DNA of 64,000 bases from Verticillium longisporum (Eukaryota > Ascomycota > Sordariomycetes > Glomerellales > Plectosphaerellaceae): assembly GCA_019188255.1 (NCBI GenBank), contig JAETXT010000001.1, positions 7,068,001 through 7,132,000 of the forward strand, in the 5' to 3' direction. Shown one piece after another: positions 1 through 10,883 of the stretch. The notes under the pieces are model-generated. The model searched no databases, had not been told where the DNA came from, and saw only the letters and a list, made by a program, of their open reading frames with translations. Position numbers and translations under genes: made by a program. Each line of letters begins with the position of its first letter. The stretch's first letter is position 1.

Positions 1-3000
1 CCTTGCTTCCACTCACTTGCCACTGTCTCTCGGTGGTCTGGCCGGTCTCTTCAGTGATCTTGAGCCGGTACCCCAGGCCGAGAGGGAAGTGAACACAATA
101 CTGGAGCGACACTGGCTCTATATTGATGCCTCCTGATGCCGCTGATGGGCCAGAAAAAGCAGCTGGTCTGAGGCGTGCGCTCGCTAATCGAATCGGGGCC
201 CCCAAATCGGCCCCGCAGAAGGTGCGTCCGGGACAGACGGGCGGGGTTGCGTGAGATGGATGGCACAGTCGTACCTGAAAGAAACCACGGGCAGTAGTCG
301 GCAGTAGTCGGCAGTAGTCAATGGCAGGTTGTTGCCCCCCCCCCTCACGAGCTTCGGTCACAGTCCATCCAATGGACGGCTGGCCCCCAGCGTGGAGAAG
401 GGAAGGAGGACCGGGACCGAGTGCGTGCTGCGGCCGATGAGGGGAAGGGAGAGAGGGGGCACAATGACACGATGACGGAAGTCCGAGCCACGTCGGGAAG
501 CTGCATGGCAGGTCCCGTCCTGTCATGTTTGTCTCGCACCAGGTAGGTACCTTAGGTACGGCACATTACGATCATGAAGATGGGTGGAAGCATGCCCTGG
601 AGGGGTCAATTTGGTTATGTCTTCGCCAATGGCTGCAACAGGCCGAACATATGACAGCCACTGTTTGCGCGGGGCCACTCGCCGAGCGCGAGCTTTTTGA
701 CGCGCGCCGTGCAGACGATAGAGGAATCAACAGTTTGCGCCCCCTCCTACGTAGTACATGTATGCGGCCCCTTGATGCCTGTCATCCGGGCTGCCGACGA
801 TCCCGCCGTCCATTTGCAGTGAGGGATGAGGTACGAGCGTTCGCATCGTATAGCTGGCTAGCCGTCTCCCGGCGGAACATCGTGTTGGAGTGCCCATCCG
901 AATTCTTCTCGGCGCTGGCAAGAGGATACGAGATTTGGAAACGAAGAAGCATGTCCAGAGACGAAAATATGGGAAAAGCACGGCCCTGTCTTGGGTGAAA
1001 CGCAGACACCTGTCGATGCTCCATCAGATGCAACCACGATACGATGGGGCAACCGAGTCAGCCGGATGCGTTCAACGATGGGAGCCAGCTATTACGAGTA
1101 GGTAGAAGCAGGCAAGGAAGGGCCGGCTCGTTTGCACGCTCGCTTCCTCCTGTTCGGCTGTCAGCTTCATGGATTGGTTGTTTGGCTGATACACCAAAAG
1201 TCAGTTCAGTCGCGTCTCGGCGTAGGCACCGCGCGCACAGAGCGAGAGAATGCGAGAGGGAACCCGCGTCTGTCAGACTTCGCGAGATTGCGCGGCGGAG
1301 ATTAAGCACATGTTCGCATTCCGTTTGGGCGTGGCTGAGGCCGAGGGCCGCTTGGATTGGGAGGGGAGGGCGTGGGTGTCGGCGTGTCCAGGGCCTTGAA
1401 TGGGGCCTGGACCTCCCTGCCAGTGTGCGCGGGAAGACAGCGCGAGAGCGAGGGGCGCTAGAAGCAACGAGGACAAAGAAAAAGAGCCTAGTCGAGAACA
1501 CACCAGAATAAAAAAACGAACAGCATGCAACATTGGGCGGGCTGTGCCTAGCTCTGGCGCGTGGGTGCGAGGTGCGAGGTGCTAGGCGCGAGGCGTTGTC
1601 CCGTCCGAGGCCCACGGACGCTCCTCAAGACCAGAGGAAAACAAGGGAAGCCTGCGTCTGTTTGAGAACCATGACGACAAGTCCGTATGATCCCCACCAA
1701 GGGTCTTTTCCTTAAGTCAGGTCTCTCTGTTGGGAAGATGGGCCTTGGTGGCCTGGTGTTGAGGAGATGGGCACCACAGATCAAATGACGGCGAGGCGTG
1801 ATCAGTCGGTTGGGCTGGAACAGACTTGGCAGAAACCTGGCAGCTACTGAATCGAGAAGGTCATGGTGTCATGGTGTCATGATGTCGCGGAGGGGCGTGG
1901 GCTGGGTACGGGTGACGGCGTGACCATGTCTCTCTCTGTGTCTGCCCGGCTTCCAGTCCGTCTCGTAAGGTACTTTGGTAACTTGGCTCAGAGAGTCGTT
2001 TCGGTCCTTGATCCGCTGGAGGGCGAATTGGCACAGGCCTGACAGCACCAAACATGACAAGGAGTACAGGGCACTGGGCCAAAGTCCCTTGTCAGGCGCT
2101 GGCACGGTCGCCGGCGCTGGGCTAGAGGCTGCACAGCCGAACAGGCCCCCCTGGAGAAACGCCCCTTTGGCGTTGTGGGCGTCCCGCCTGCCCAGGCCCA
2201 TCTCGGCTAAACACCGCAGTCCCTCAATTCTGTGCCTTCCTCGCTCGGGGAGTTGGGGTGGTTCGTGCTGAGAGACGTGCTGAGAGAGTAGGAAGGGACG
2301 GGCTGGGGTGTACCTGGCAGGCTAAGCGCCCTGTGGGTTCCCCTCTTTCCAGGTCGCTCCTCCATGTCTTTCCCATCCGATTCTTCAGGTCCAAGCAGGT
2401 GCAGGTCGAGTTCGAGTCAAGTCCGGCAGCTGCCCCGAGTTGCTCTTGCCTAGTCGTTTGCATCTCCGCATCGCGGCCCTCGTCCTCTCTTCTCACTCAC
2501 CCGCCATACATACAGCCATCCATCCATCCAGGCAGCGCGGGTCTCGACAACCTCTCATCCGCCACCTACCTCTGACGACCCCCGAAAACCCCCAGATCAT
2601 CGGTGTCCCCAGCACCAAAGAGACGAGAGACCAACAACAAGATCATGTGGACCTGTCATTAAATCCGCCATACCCCGAGCTCTGCTCCTCCACCTTACCT
2701 ATAGCACGCAGAAACTCTCACGTCACCTCCGGCACGCACCACCACACCACCACGGCTCTCCTCTGGAATTCCTTCCTCTGACGGGCACGAATCCGCTTCC
2801 TAGTCCCACGCGCTGCGTGCTTCTTGCTGCGTGCCAGCACATCGCACTGTCCCACGCAATCTCGTCAACGTACGAATCACCAACCAATCCAAAAGTCAAT
2901 CCACGACAAGACACACGGCTGAGCACTGCATCGACTGGCTCCGCTGGTGTCTCGCATCGCTTCGGAACGCAGACCTCTTCCCACATACGCCTGTCGGGGG

Positions 3001-3060
3001 CGCTTGCCCTACATCACTCCGCGTAGCAGTTGCTCGTATCAGTGACGTTCGCTTCTGAGC
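1..3060. other. Gene-free stretch upstream of SEC2
   Basis: No open frame here has family-like composition; the longer ones are Arg/Ser/Pro-rich frames typical of GC-rich non-coding DNA. It holds a perfect 10-bp tandem repeat (unit GCAGTAGTCG, about three copies, 291-319), a 9-bp TCATGGTGT-type repeat near 1861-1886 and a KpnI-type palindrome cluster (AGGTACCTTAGGTAC) at 541-560. The part nearest 3060 is C/T-rich, as fungal promoters and leaders often are, and probably contains the SEC2 promoter and 5' UTR. Confidence 0.5.
291..319. repeat. 10-bp tandem repeat, about three copies
   Basis: The unit GCAGTAGTCG occurs three times head to tail, the last copy diverging at its final base. It lies just before a C-homopolymer. 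No function is implied. Confidence 0.8.
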
Positions 3061-3153
3061 ATGGACTCGTACGTTGTGCCCCTGTTCTTCTCCCGCTGCT
3101 GCAAACCACTCCTCCTTCTCCTCACTTCCACATCGTCATCTGCCTTCACGTAA
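3061..3153 (+). CDS. Upstream ORF (30 codons) in the SEC2 leader
   Basis: An ATG in good context (A at -3, G at +4) opens a 30-codon frame that ends in TAA 42 bases before the likely SEC2 start. The peptide is Ser/Leu/Cys-rich with no recognisable domain. It could be a translational uORF. It could instead be the edge of an unrecognised 5' exon, since GTACGT at 3069 resembles a donor, but joining it to the CCACAG at 3154-3159 does not keep the SEC2 frame. Expression is not known. Confidence 0.3.
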   Translation: MDSYVVPLFFSRCCKPLLLLLTSTSSSAFT

Positions 3154-3195
3154 CCACAGGCTGTGCCGCTACTCCATGTGGTCTTCACCTTGGTC

Positions 3196-5292
3196 ATGAC
3201 CTTTGCTAATGGCGCCTGGCACAGCTTCATCGCCGTCGCCGGATGGGCAGGCCATTCTACGCCGCCCCCCTCCTCCAACAGCCCCCGTAGCCTCGGCCAC
3301 TTCCGTTCGCTTTCCTCCATCGCCAAGAGCCCCAGTCCTCAACCGCCACGAATGCCTGGCAAGTTTCCTTCCACCTCGGAGCTCCCCTCCATGTCCGCCT
3401 CTGCAAACACCTCGCCTCGCCTCCGCCCACTACCGCTCTCGCCCGACGGCGAAGACGCCGAGCTCAGCACCCTACCCGACCCTCGAAGCCGCGCCATGAG
3501 CCCCGCCGTCGACGCCAGCGGCTATGCCACACCTCATCACCCCGACCTCAACGCCGAGGTCGCCACTCTGAGCACCAAACTCATCAACGCCATCAACTAC
3601 CAGACTACCCTCGACGACACCCTCTCTGCCACGAGATCGGAACTCGACAAGGCCCGCCAACAGATCAGAACTCTCGAAGCAAGGAATGCCACCCAGCGGG
3701 AGATGCTCTCCGGAGATGTGTGGGTTCGCAAGCGAACCGTCGAGGAGGAAAAGAAGAAGCTCCTTGCTGTCTTGGCTGTGGAGCAGAGCCAGCGAGAAGA
3801 GGTTGAGAGGGAAAAGAAGAAGATTGAGCAGGAGCTGGAGAACCTGACGACAGCTCTCTTTGAAGAGGCTAACAAGATGGTCATCTCTGCTAAAGAGGAC
3901 GCCCAGCGGGACCACGATATGATCCAGAAGAAGAACGACCAGCTCAAGGCCCAGTTGGCTGACACAGAGGCTCTCCTCAAATTTCAACAAGAGCAGCTCA
4001 CAGAACTCAAACACGTCATGGAACAGATGACCATCGAACGGGAAGAGCTTAGTATCGCCACCGCGCCCTCGTCTCCGGGATTCGTCAAAGGACCCGAGTA
4101 CAGAGACGATGACCGCCTCTCACCCGATAGCGCTGCGCACCACACGACGCTCGAACCCGTGTCACCCACCTACCCAACAAGCTTTAGCCACCTGATCCAA
4201 CCCGTCTTGAGAACCGATCTTGCTTCTTATGAGGACTTTACTGCCCTCGCCCGTCTTTCCAAGAAACACGCTGCCGGAAACAGGCATTCGTCTGGATCTA
4301 TGCCTGGAGCGAACAAGCTGGGCTCTGGACTCGGTGGAAGTATATCTAGCGCGCATCCTTCCAATGCCTCGACGACGTCGCTCTCCACGGCCGGCACCCC
4401 TGTCACCACTACAGCTCCTCAGACCCCCAACACACCTGCGTCCATGGTCAGCGTGGGCTCAGCGGATGCTGGCACTCCGGTCCCGGCACTGAAGGAGACG
4501 AAATACTTCAAACGTGTCTTAACTGAAGATGTTGAGGCGACGCTACGTCTTGATCTGGCACCAAGTCTGTCTTGGCTTGCGCGGAGGAGTGTTTTGAGCG
4601 CCATGACAGATGGCTCGATCGTCGTGGAGCCCATTCCCTCTACTTCACCTTACGCATCCTACATTAAGCCTCAGTTCTACCCTTGCTCGCTCTGCGGTGA
4701 CGCTCGCAAGGACGAGAGCCATCTCCGCACATATCGATTCCGAACCAACGAGTCCGAATCTGCCCAGCGTTATCCTCTCTGCAAATACTGCCTCAACAGG
4801 GTGCGATCTACCTGCGACTTTCTCAGTTTTCTACGCATCCTGAGAGATGGGCACTGGCGGACAGACCGTGAAGACGCCGAAAAGGCCGCTTGGGAGGAAA
4901 GCGTTAGGTTGCGAGAGCAAATGTTCTGGGCGCGCGTCGGCGGTGGCGTTGTTCCAACCGGTCACCCTGTCCAAGGTGAGGCAGAGAAGAGCCCGCGTCA
5001 AAGCCACGAGACATCCCGCAAGGCGGAAGCTGCGACAGCGCCGAATGCCATTGGATCCGGCGGCGATACAAGTGGAGGTTCTGAGCCCGAATCTCCTGGG
5101 GACACGGCCGCCATCGAAGGTGGTGTCCCGTTAGACACTGCCGAGGAGACTGTGGTCCAGCCCGTCACACCATCACCGAGTAACCGCAACTCAACGCAGA
5201 CTCTCGAGATCAAGGACGTCACGAATCCGAACGGCGAGGTCAAGAGGCTGTCCATCACAATACCGACTGCTGAGGTTGAGCAAACAAAATGA
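3196..5292 (+). CDS. SEC2: Sec2-type guanine nucleotide exchange factor for the Rab GTPase Sec4
   Basis: Single-exon frame of 698 codons. Residues about 125-285 form a continuous coiled coil carrying the hallmark ENLTTALFEEANKMV stretch of Sec2/Rabin8 GEF domains, the parallel coiled coil that catalyses GDP release from Sec4/Rab8 on secretory vesicles at sites of polarised growth. A Ser/Thr/Pro-rich linker follows. Then comes a conserved C-terminal block with two CxxC pairs (PCSLCG near residue 496, LCKYC near 527), spaced as in a zinc-binding site. The tail after residue 600 is acidic and low in complexity. The frame stays open upstream through a GTG at 3163; 3196 is the first in-frame ATG, and an internal ATG near 3350 is an alternative. 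The family is clear; the exact N-terminus is not. Confidence 0.9.
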   Translation: MTFANGAWHSFIAVAGWAGHSTPPPSSNSPRSLGHFRSLSSIAKSPSPQPPRMPGKFPSTSELPSMSASANTSPRLRPLPLSPDGEDAELSTLPDPRSRAMSPAVDASGYATPHHPDLNAEVATLSTKLINAINYQTTLDDTLSATRSELDKARQQIRTLEARNATQREMLSGDVWVRKRTVEEEKKKLLAVLAVEQSQREEVEREKKKIEQELENLTTALFEEANKMVISAKEDAQRDHDMIQKKNDQLKAQLADTEALLKFQQEQLTELKHVMEQMTIEREELSIATAPSSPGFVKGPEYRDDDRLSPDSAAHHTTLEPVSPTYPTSFSHLIQPVLRTDLASYEDFTALARLSKKHAAGNRHSSGSMPGANKLGSGLGGSISSAHPSNASTTSLSTAGTPVTTTAPQTPNTPASMVSVGSADAGTPVPALKETKYFKRVLTEDVEATLRLDLAPSLSWLARRSVLSAMTDGSIVVEPIPSTSPYASYIKPQFYPCSLCGDARKDESHLRTYRFRTNESESAQRYPLCKYCLNRVRSTCDFLSFLRILRDGHWRTDREDAEKAAWEESVRLREQMFWARVGGGVVPTGHPVQGEAEKSPRQSHETSRKAEAATAPNAIGSGGDTSGGSEPESPGDTAAIEGGVPLDTAEETVVQPVTPSPSNRNSTQTLEIKDVTNPNGEVKRLSITIPTAEVEQTK

Positions 5293-6408
5293 AGACGTTA
5301 GTCAGCTTATCGACATGAAACTTGCGCAGGAAAAGCCTGCGATATTCCTATCACGACTACTACAGACCCTGACGCATATTTTTCGACATTATTGTTCGGT
5401 GTATTAATATCATTTCTTTATCTATTTATTGACTGGGAAACTCGATCGCTCGTCAGGCAGCTGCGGCAGACGCGGCTGTCAAGGGGATGGGATGGAGAGG
5501 AGGATTGAATAAAAAGCAGAGAGCACAACATGGCATGCATCAACACGATTGGGCGTTTTGGATTTCTTTTTTTTTCAATTGGCGTTCGGGATGGGGCTCG
5601 AGGACGACACGAGGAGAACCCATGACCTTACCCACAACGTTCTCCTCGCTCGCGGGGTATGCCGGCCCCTGGCGCGGACAGACACTGGCTTGGATACTTT
5701 CACCGGTTTTCTTTTTGCTTGGCTATTAGACATGATGGCAGGTGGGAAGTACAGCGGGCGAGCACCCGGGGGGGAACATGACTGGGGAGTTGAGGTGCCC
5801 TGACATTGGGTTTGTTTAGAAACGAGTCGTTCCGCGGCAACGACTTCTTAATGCGAGATGGAGATGACAATGCTCTATGACTTGTCAATATCGTACTTCA
5901 AGCGGTGCACCTATGCTACACTTGATGCTTGCACTCTCTCTCCCTCTCTCTGCCCACCTGTGGGTCCAGTTACTTGAGAAGCCCAAGGATGGCCTCAGCG
6001 TGCCTGGTCCACCGCGCGTGGCGATATACCTGAAGTTCCGTCCTGGACAGCCACGTCTTCTCACAGAAAACAAGTCCTGAAAAGGTATGCAAAGCGCAGT
6101 GGTCATTATGATTTGTATTGGTACACAAGTGTATCGTAAGTGAGAAAAGGAGGGTTGGGAGGGTTTTCTCTTCTCAAGAAAAGCCCGCCCCCCCCCCCAA
6201 AACTGGCAAGGAATGCCGCCCATCATTCATTTTCTGTCTCCTCAGCCCCTTTCGTCGCTCGAACGAGGTCCCTTCCCTTCCCTCCGTTTTGTTGTGTTTT
6301 ATTTTCGCTCAAAGCCAATAGGGCGGGAAACAAGTTACCGTGTCCGTCGTTAGCGGAAGAACAGAAATGACAAAAAGGCCATGGAGAGCCGAGTCAAGAC
6401 ATGTTTGT
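5293..6408. other. Intergenic, between convergent SEC2 and PMT1
   Basis: About 1.1 kb between two convergent genes. It holds T-rich and C/T-rich tracts and a C homopolymer near 6187-6198 but no supported gene. It is probably the two 3' UTRs plus terminators. Confidence 0.5.
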
Positions 6409-9400
6409 TCACAGCTCCTCCTTGACGGTGGCCTCCTTGCCACCCTCACTGGCGGGCTTGGGCTTCTTCTGCTCGGCCTCACGCTCGCCCTTGACGCTCT
6501 CGGCAGCCTCAGGCACCTTGGAGTCGGCGTCCGCGACCTTCTGCTTCGTCTCAGGGTCGACGCCCTCAACGTCAGGGTGAGGGGGGGCAACGACGCCGGC
6601 CTCCTCGCCGGGGACTTGCACCTCGTTGCCGTTTTCGTCGACGACGCGAGTGCGCGTCTCGTACTTGGTCTTGAACTCGACCTTGCCCTCGAGAGCCTTG
6701 ACCTGCTCGTCGTCGAGCAGGTTGCCGTCCTGGTCGCGGTACTCGATGCGCTCCTCACGGGCCACGATGCGATCCGCGGGGATCTCTGCGGCGCCCGAAA
6801 CAGCCTCCTCGTTGACGTTCTCGAGGGGCTTCTGGGCGTCTGCCGCTTCGTTCTCAACGACAGCGCCCTTGGAGGCCTTGGGCTTCTTGGACTTCTTCTT
6901 CGAAGGCTTTGAAGGCGTCTGCTCGGCGCCGGCGGAAGAGACGGTTGCAGTCTGCGAGTACTGAGCATACTGTGGGGAGGGCAAACGGACGGATTAGTAC
7001 GCGAACCAAAACAACCAAATATAGGAGGGCCTTGCCCTGATTGAAGCGGGGAGGCCTTCATCAGCCCCGGACGGGCAGTTGTCTTTGGGGAATCGTCTCG
7101 GTAGTACTTACGTCCGTGGGGAAGGTGTTGCAGTCAAAGTCCCAAGTGCCGAAAAGCTTGACACGGTTGCACTCGGCCTTGGTCCACTGGTTGCCATAGG
7201 CAAGGGGAGAGAAGAGAACAAAGACGACGACGGTCAGAGCGAGGAAAATGACGGCGCCGGCCTTGTTGACAATAGTGTTCTTCTGGAAGATGGGAAGTCG
7301 GGCAGTGAAAAAATCGAAGATCTGGCAGAAGGCAATGACGGCAAAGTAAAGAGCAGGGAAGTAGTGGTGCAGGAAAAGCTGACGAGCCATGAGGTAGAAA
7401 GGAAAATAGTGGAAAGCCCAGCCGAGAACGGAGGTTCCGATCTCGTAGTCAAAACGCTTGAAAATGGTGTTGGAGTAATCACCGCAGTTGCGCTGCCAGC
7501 GAAGAATGGCAAACGCCTTGAAGAGAACGTATACGGCGATGGCCAGAGTAGAGCTCCACCAGACGACGGGGTTGCCGAGGAGATAAATCTGGCGGTTCTG
7601 CCTGCCCCAGAAGTTGATGCCTCGCTTCAGGACGGGCCAGGCCTCGGGACGGGAGTCCCTGGCGTGAGAATCGACGAGGCCAGCGTTGGTCTTCCACATG
7701 ACGCGCTGCAGCTCCCAGAACTTGCCGAAGAAGCCAGGGTGACGGTAGTTGACCTTCTCGACATCTTCTCCGAGTTTGGGATGCTGGTTGGCCTCAATGT
7801 ACCACAGGCTGTTGGGGAGAGTACCACCTTTGGCGCAGGTGACCTCCTGCTGCTCGGAAGCCCAGTCGGGGAGCTTGACCTTGTGCGAGAAGAGAACGCA
7901 ACCGGTCATGACGTGAACGAGCCTGAACTTGGTCTCGATGGTGCGGAGACGCTCCTTGGCGACAGCACTGATAGACTGCTTCTTGACGATCTCGACGCGG
8001 AAGTAATCGTTGGCATCACCGTCGAAACCCTCGTATCCGTAGGCAGAGACTTCGTTCTGCCAGTCAGCCTCGGTGACAGGAGGGCGGACATCGTGGGAGT
8101 GGAGACGTCGGTTGGTCTGAGTGTGGTACAGGCGAAGGACGGCGCCGTTCTTGATGTAGATGGGGTCCAGGTCATCCCAAGCCTTGGTGCCGTTGCTCGC
8201 CAGGCCAATGATATCAAGAGGCTGCGACTGGATCTGCAGCAACCAGACGTTGTTGTGATCCTTGTGGGGGTACAGGGTCATGTGCTGCTGGTTGCTGCCG
8301 GTGGGGTACATCAAGGGGTGCGAGTGCAAGTAACCGCCCTGTGTGTTGACGTGCCTAATGCTGACGCGGCTACCCATGATGACATCGGCCGCTACATCCT
8401 TCATGCCCTTGTTGTTGAGGGTCGATTGGAACTCGGAGCTCATGAAGCCGTCGCCGTCGCCAGGGTTGACGAGGCACACAAAGTGAATGGCGAACATGGC
8501 CAGGTAGAAAGTCAGAGGAATGACGATGAGGCAGAAGACACGGGCGAAGAAGTGCTTGAACCAGATGCGCTGATGAGTCGGTCAGAAATGCGCCATCACG
8601 GAACATACAGCAAGCACAACGGAAGTGAGAATACGTACCAGAGTGACCGTCTTGGTGTCGCCAAGCAGAACCCACAGCTGGACCAGCGTCAAGCTGCCGA
8701 CCCAGGCAATGGTGAAGAGGCCAACCCACTTGATGCTGAGAGTGGTACCGAGTCCCAGACCAGTCATGACCAGCCAGAACCACCAGCTCAGGTCGAACGC
8801 CTTCTCAGGGCCGAGTTCGTGCTGGTTGGTGAAGGAGGTGAAGGCGAGGGCAGTAAAGGCAGTAGCGACCATCAAGGGCGAATCGAGAAGAATGAGGCGA
8901 GCCTGGGTAAGAAGGCCGTTCTCTGCGGACATGTCAGCGTGAGGCCAGGAAACGCACACGGGTACTGTTCCGACGGACCAAAAATAATCAGGGCAGAGCC
9001 CATGGTGGCCGTTGTGGTGCGGCAGCCAGTGGCCTTGAGAGTGAGGAACATGGCGGGCGCGAGAAGGATGCCGCAGATGGCAGGGAACATGCGCATGGCC
9101 ACGTAGGGTACGCCAGGCTCAACATAGTCCTTGCCAATCTCCTTGAAGTCGAAGTTGCCATCGAAGCCAGCGAGCCAGCCGGTCAACGCGATAAGCATCT
9201 TGGCGAGAGGTGGATGGACATCCATAAAGAATTTTCCCTTGATGTATTTCGACGCGAAGCCACCGAAGCTGAGCAGAGGCAAGATTAGCATGATGGTTTC
9301 CGCTGGAGCGATCGACGGAGGGGTCGGAACCCCCCCCTGGGAAGAGAGGGGCCGGAGGGAGACGTACTGGACCTCGTCGAAGACGACGCTGGAGGGCTGG

Positions 9401-9609
9401 TAGATGCGGAACAGGCGCACAATGGCGGCGAGAATGGTCAGAGCGACAACAATCTGGTAGTCTGTGCCGGGAAGCAGAAAGACGTCATTGTCCTTGACGC
9501 CATCGGACTTGTAGCTCGTCTTCTTCTGCTTCTTCGCAATCGTCTTGGACGAGTTGGCGACGGGTTTCTCTGCGAGCTTGGAGCCCGGGGCCACGCTTGG
9601 TGGAGCCAT
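6409..9609 (-). CDS. PMT1: Dolichyl-phosphate-mannose--protein O-mannosyltransferase, PMT1 subfamily
   Basis: Multi-pass ER enzyme that transfers mannose from dolichyl-phosphate-mannose to Ser/Thr of secretory proteins (GT39). I read five exons: 9609-9368, 9268-8979, 8922-8639, 8569-7112 and 6969-6409, with introns of 99, 56, 69 and 142 bp. The total is 945 codons in frame (944 aa). The catalytic first luminal loop reads VVFDEVHFGGFASKYIKG, PMT1-like rather than PMT2 (WDEAHFGKF) or PMT4; its Asp-Glu pair lies near residues 77-78. A luminal MIR region follows (YLHSHPLMYP, then LYPHKDHNN), then the C-terminal membrane segments. The last exon adds an unusually charged Lys/Glu-rich tail of about 186 aa ending in VKEEL. 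The gene diverges from SSK1. The family is certain, the subfamily nearly so. Confidence 0.93.
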
Positions 9610-10883
9610 GGCGAACAAGCTTCAGCGCGCAAGGCAGGGCGAGGATGAGAGACGAGGGGTTCGCGTCCTCGAGGCCGATGTGTAGACTGGTTCAAGAAAA
9701 GACGGGATCCAAGTCGTTGGTCGAAGAGAGACAAACGGACCAGGGGTAAGTAAGTTGGGGTGATGGGCAGATCAAACAAAATGGGACGAAGGAGTGTCGT
9801 GAAGAGAAGGTCATCAGATGGCCGTCATGAAGTCGCACTGCTGTCTGTTCTGGAGGGAACAATTGCCTTCAACAGAAGCGAGGTTCTATTGAAAACGACA
9901 AACGACAAACGGAGGTCGGAAGTCGACGAAGGGATCGAGGTGGGAAGGGAGGGAAGACGAAACCGTCCTGCTTGCCCGTTCGTTCCTACGTGCTTCGTAT
10001 CGTAAAGGGGCGCGGGACGCTACACTGCACCTCCATCCAACCAGGAAGCACCAACAGCTCAGCTCTGGGGGGGGGCCAAAATTGTGGTTAAGTGGCCTCA
10101 CCGGCCTTTGGGGGGTTGTCGTGGTACGTGTGTGTGGGTGTGGGTAGGTATGTGTGCAAGGACGCACGCATGTGCTTCTGCTGACTCAGAGTGATGCTGC
10201 CAGCTGCCCGCAGCTGTGAGTCTGTTCTTCGTCCCTGCATCATGCACGTGACTCGAGATCGCGATCTGGCTCTGGCCACGGCTCTGGCCACGGCTCCGTT
10301 TGGCGCCTCATCTCTCCCCCATCGCCTCCTGTCTGGTCTGCCACTGTCTGGTCCGCCAGCTCATCAACTGGTCTGGACCGTCCGGGGTGATCAGATCGGA
10401 AGCTGTGCCCGTAATCATTCGCATGAAGTTGCTACCACTCCTGCTACTGCATCTGCTCCTGCTCCTATCCTGCATACAGTACAGAGAGAAAGAAAAAGTC
10501 CTGTCACTGGAGGGCTCGAGGAGAGCTCGAGTGTTCCCCCCCAACGGTTCCCATTGGCAGCTAATCTTAACACCCAAAGCAGCATTGTGCTTCACTGGCT
10601 CGGGAATCGGCCGCCGTCTTTTCTTCTCTCTCACCCTCTCTTTCTCTTTCTCAGGGACGGCCTAGTTCTGGTCTCGAATACGCCTTCGCTACGTTTGTCC
10701 ATCGGTTCCTGGTCTACGCCGCTCAATTCTTTCCTCTGCCCCCTCCCACCGATACGTCGCTCCACGTGTGGTGTCACGCCTTCCACCACGAGCCAGAGGG
10801 CAAGCCTTGTCTCACACGCCTCATTTCGTTCGGTACTGTCCCATACGTGTGCGTGCGCAGTGGCCGAGCTGGGCCTTGTCCCC
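9610..10883. promoter_or_regulatory. Divergent promoter region of PMT1 and SSK1
   Basis: 1.27 kb between the two start codons, with C/T-rich blocks and a GTGTGTGTGGGTG stretch near 10130. The SSK1 frame stays open well upstream of its start, but that sequence has no protein character I recognise. No specific operator can be called. Confidence 0.4.

Noticed and set aside
7079..9106. Very long plus-strand ORF across PMT1
   Set aside because: Antisense shadow: it runs through PMT1 exons and introns alike, and the minus strand gives an excellent PMT1 protein.
10191..10883. N-terminal extension of SSK1 in the open frame upstream of 10884
   Set aside because: The frame is open but unlike protein. 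MGSDLKARLKAKFSRRSS at 10884 is the usual Ssk1 start.
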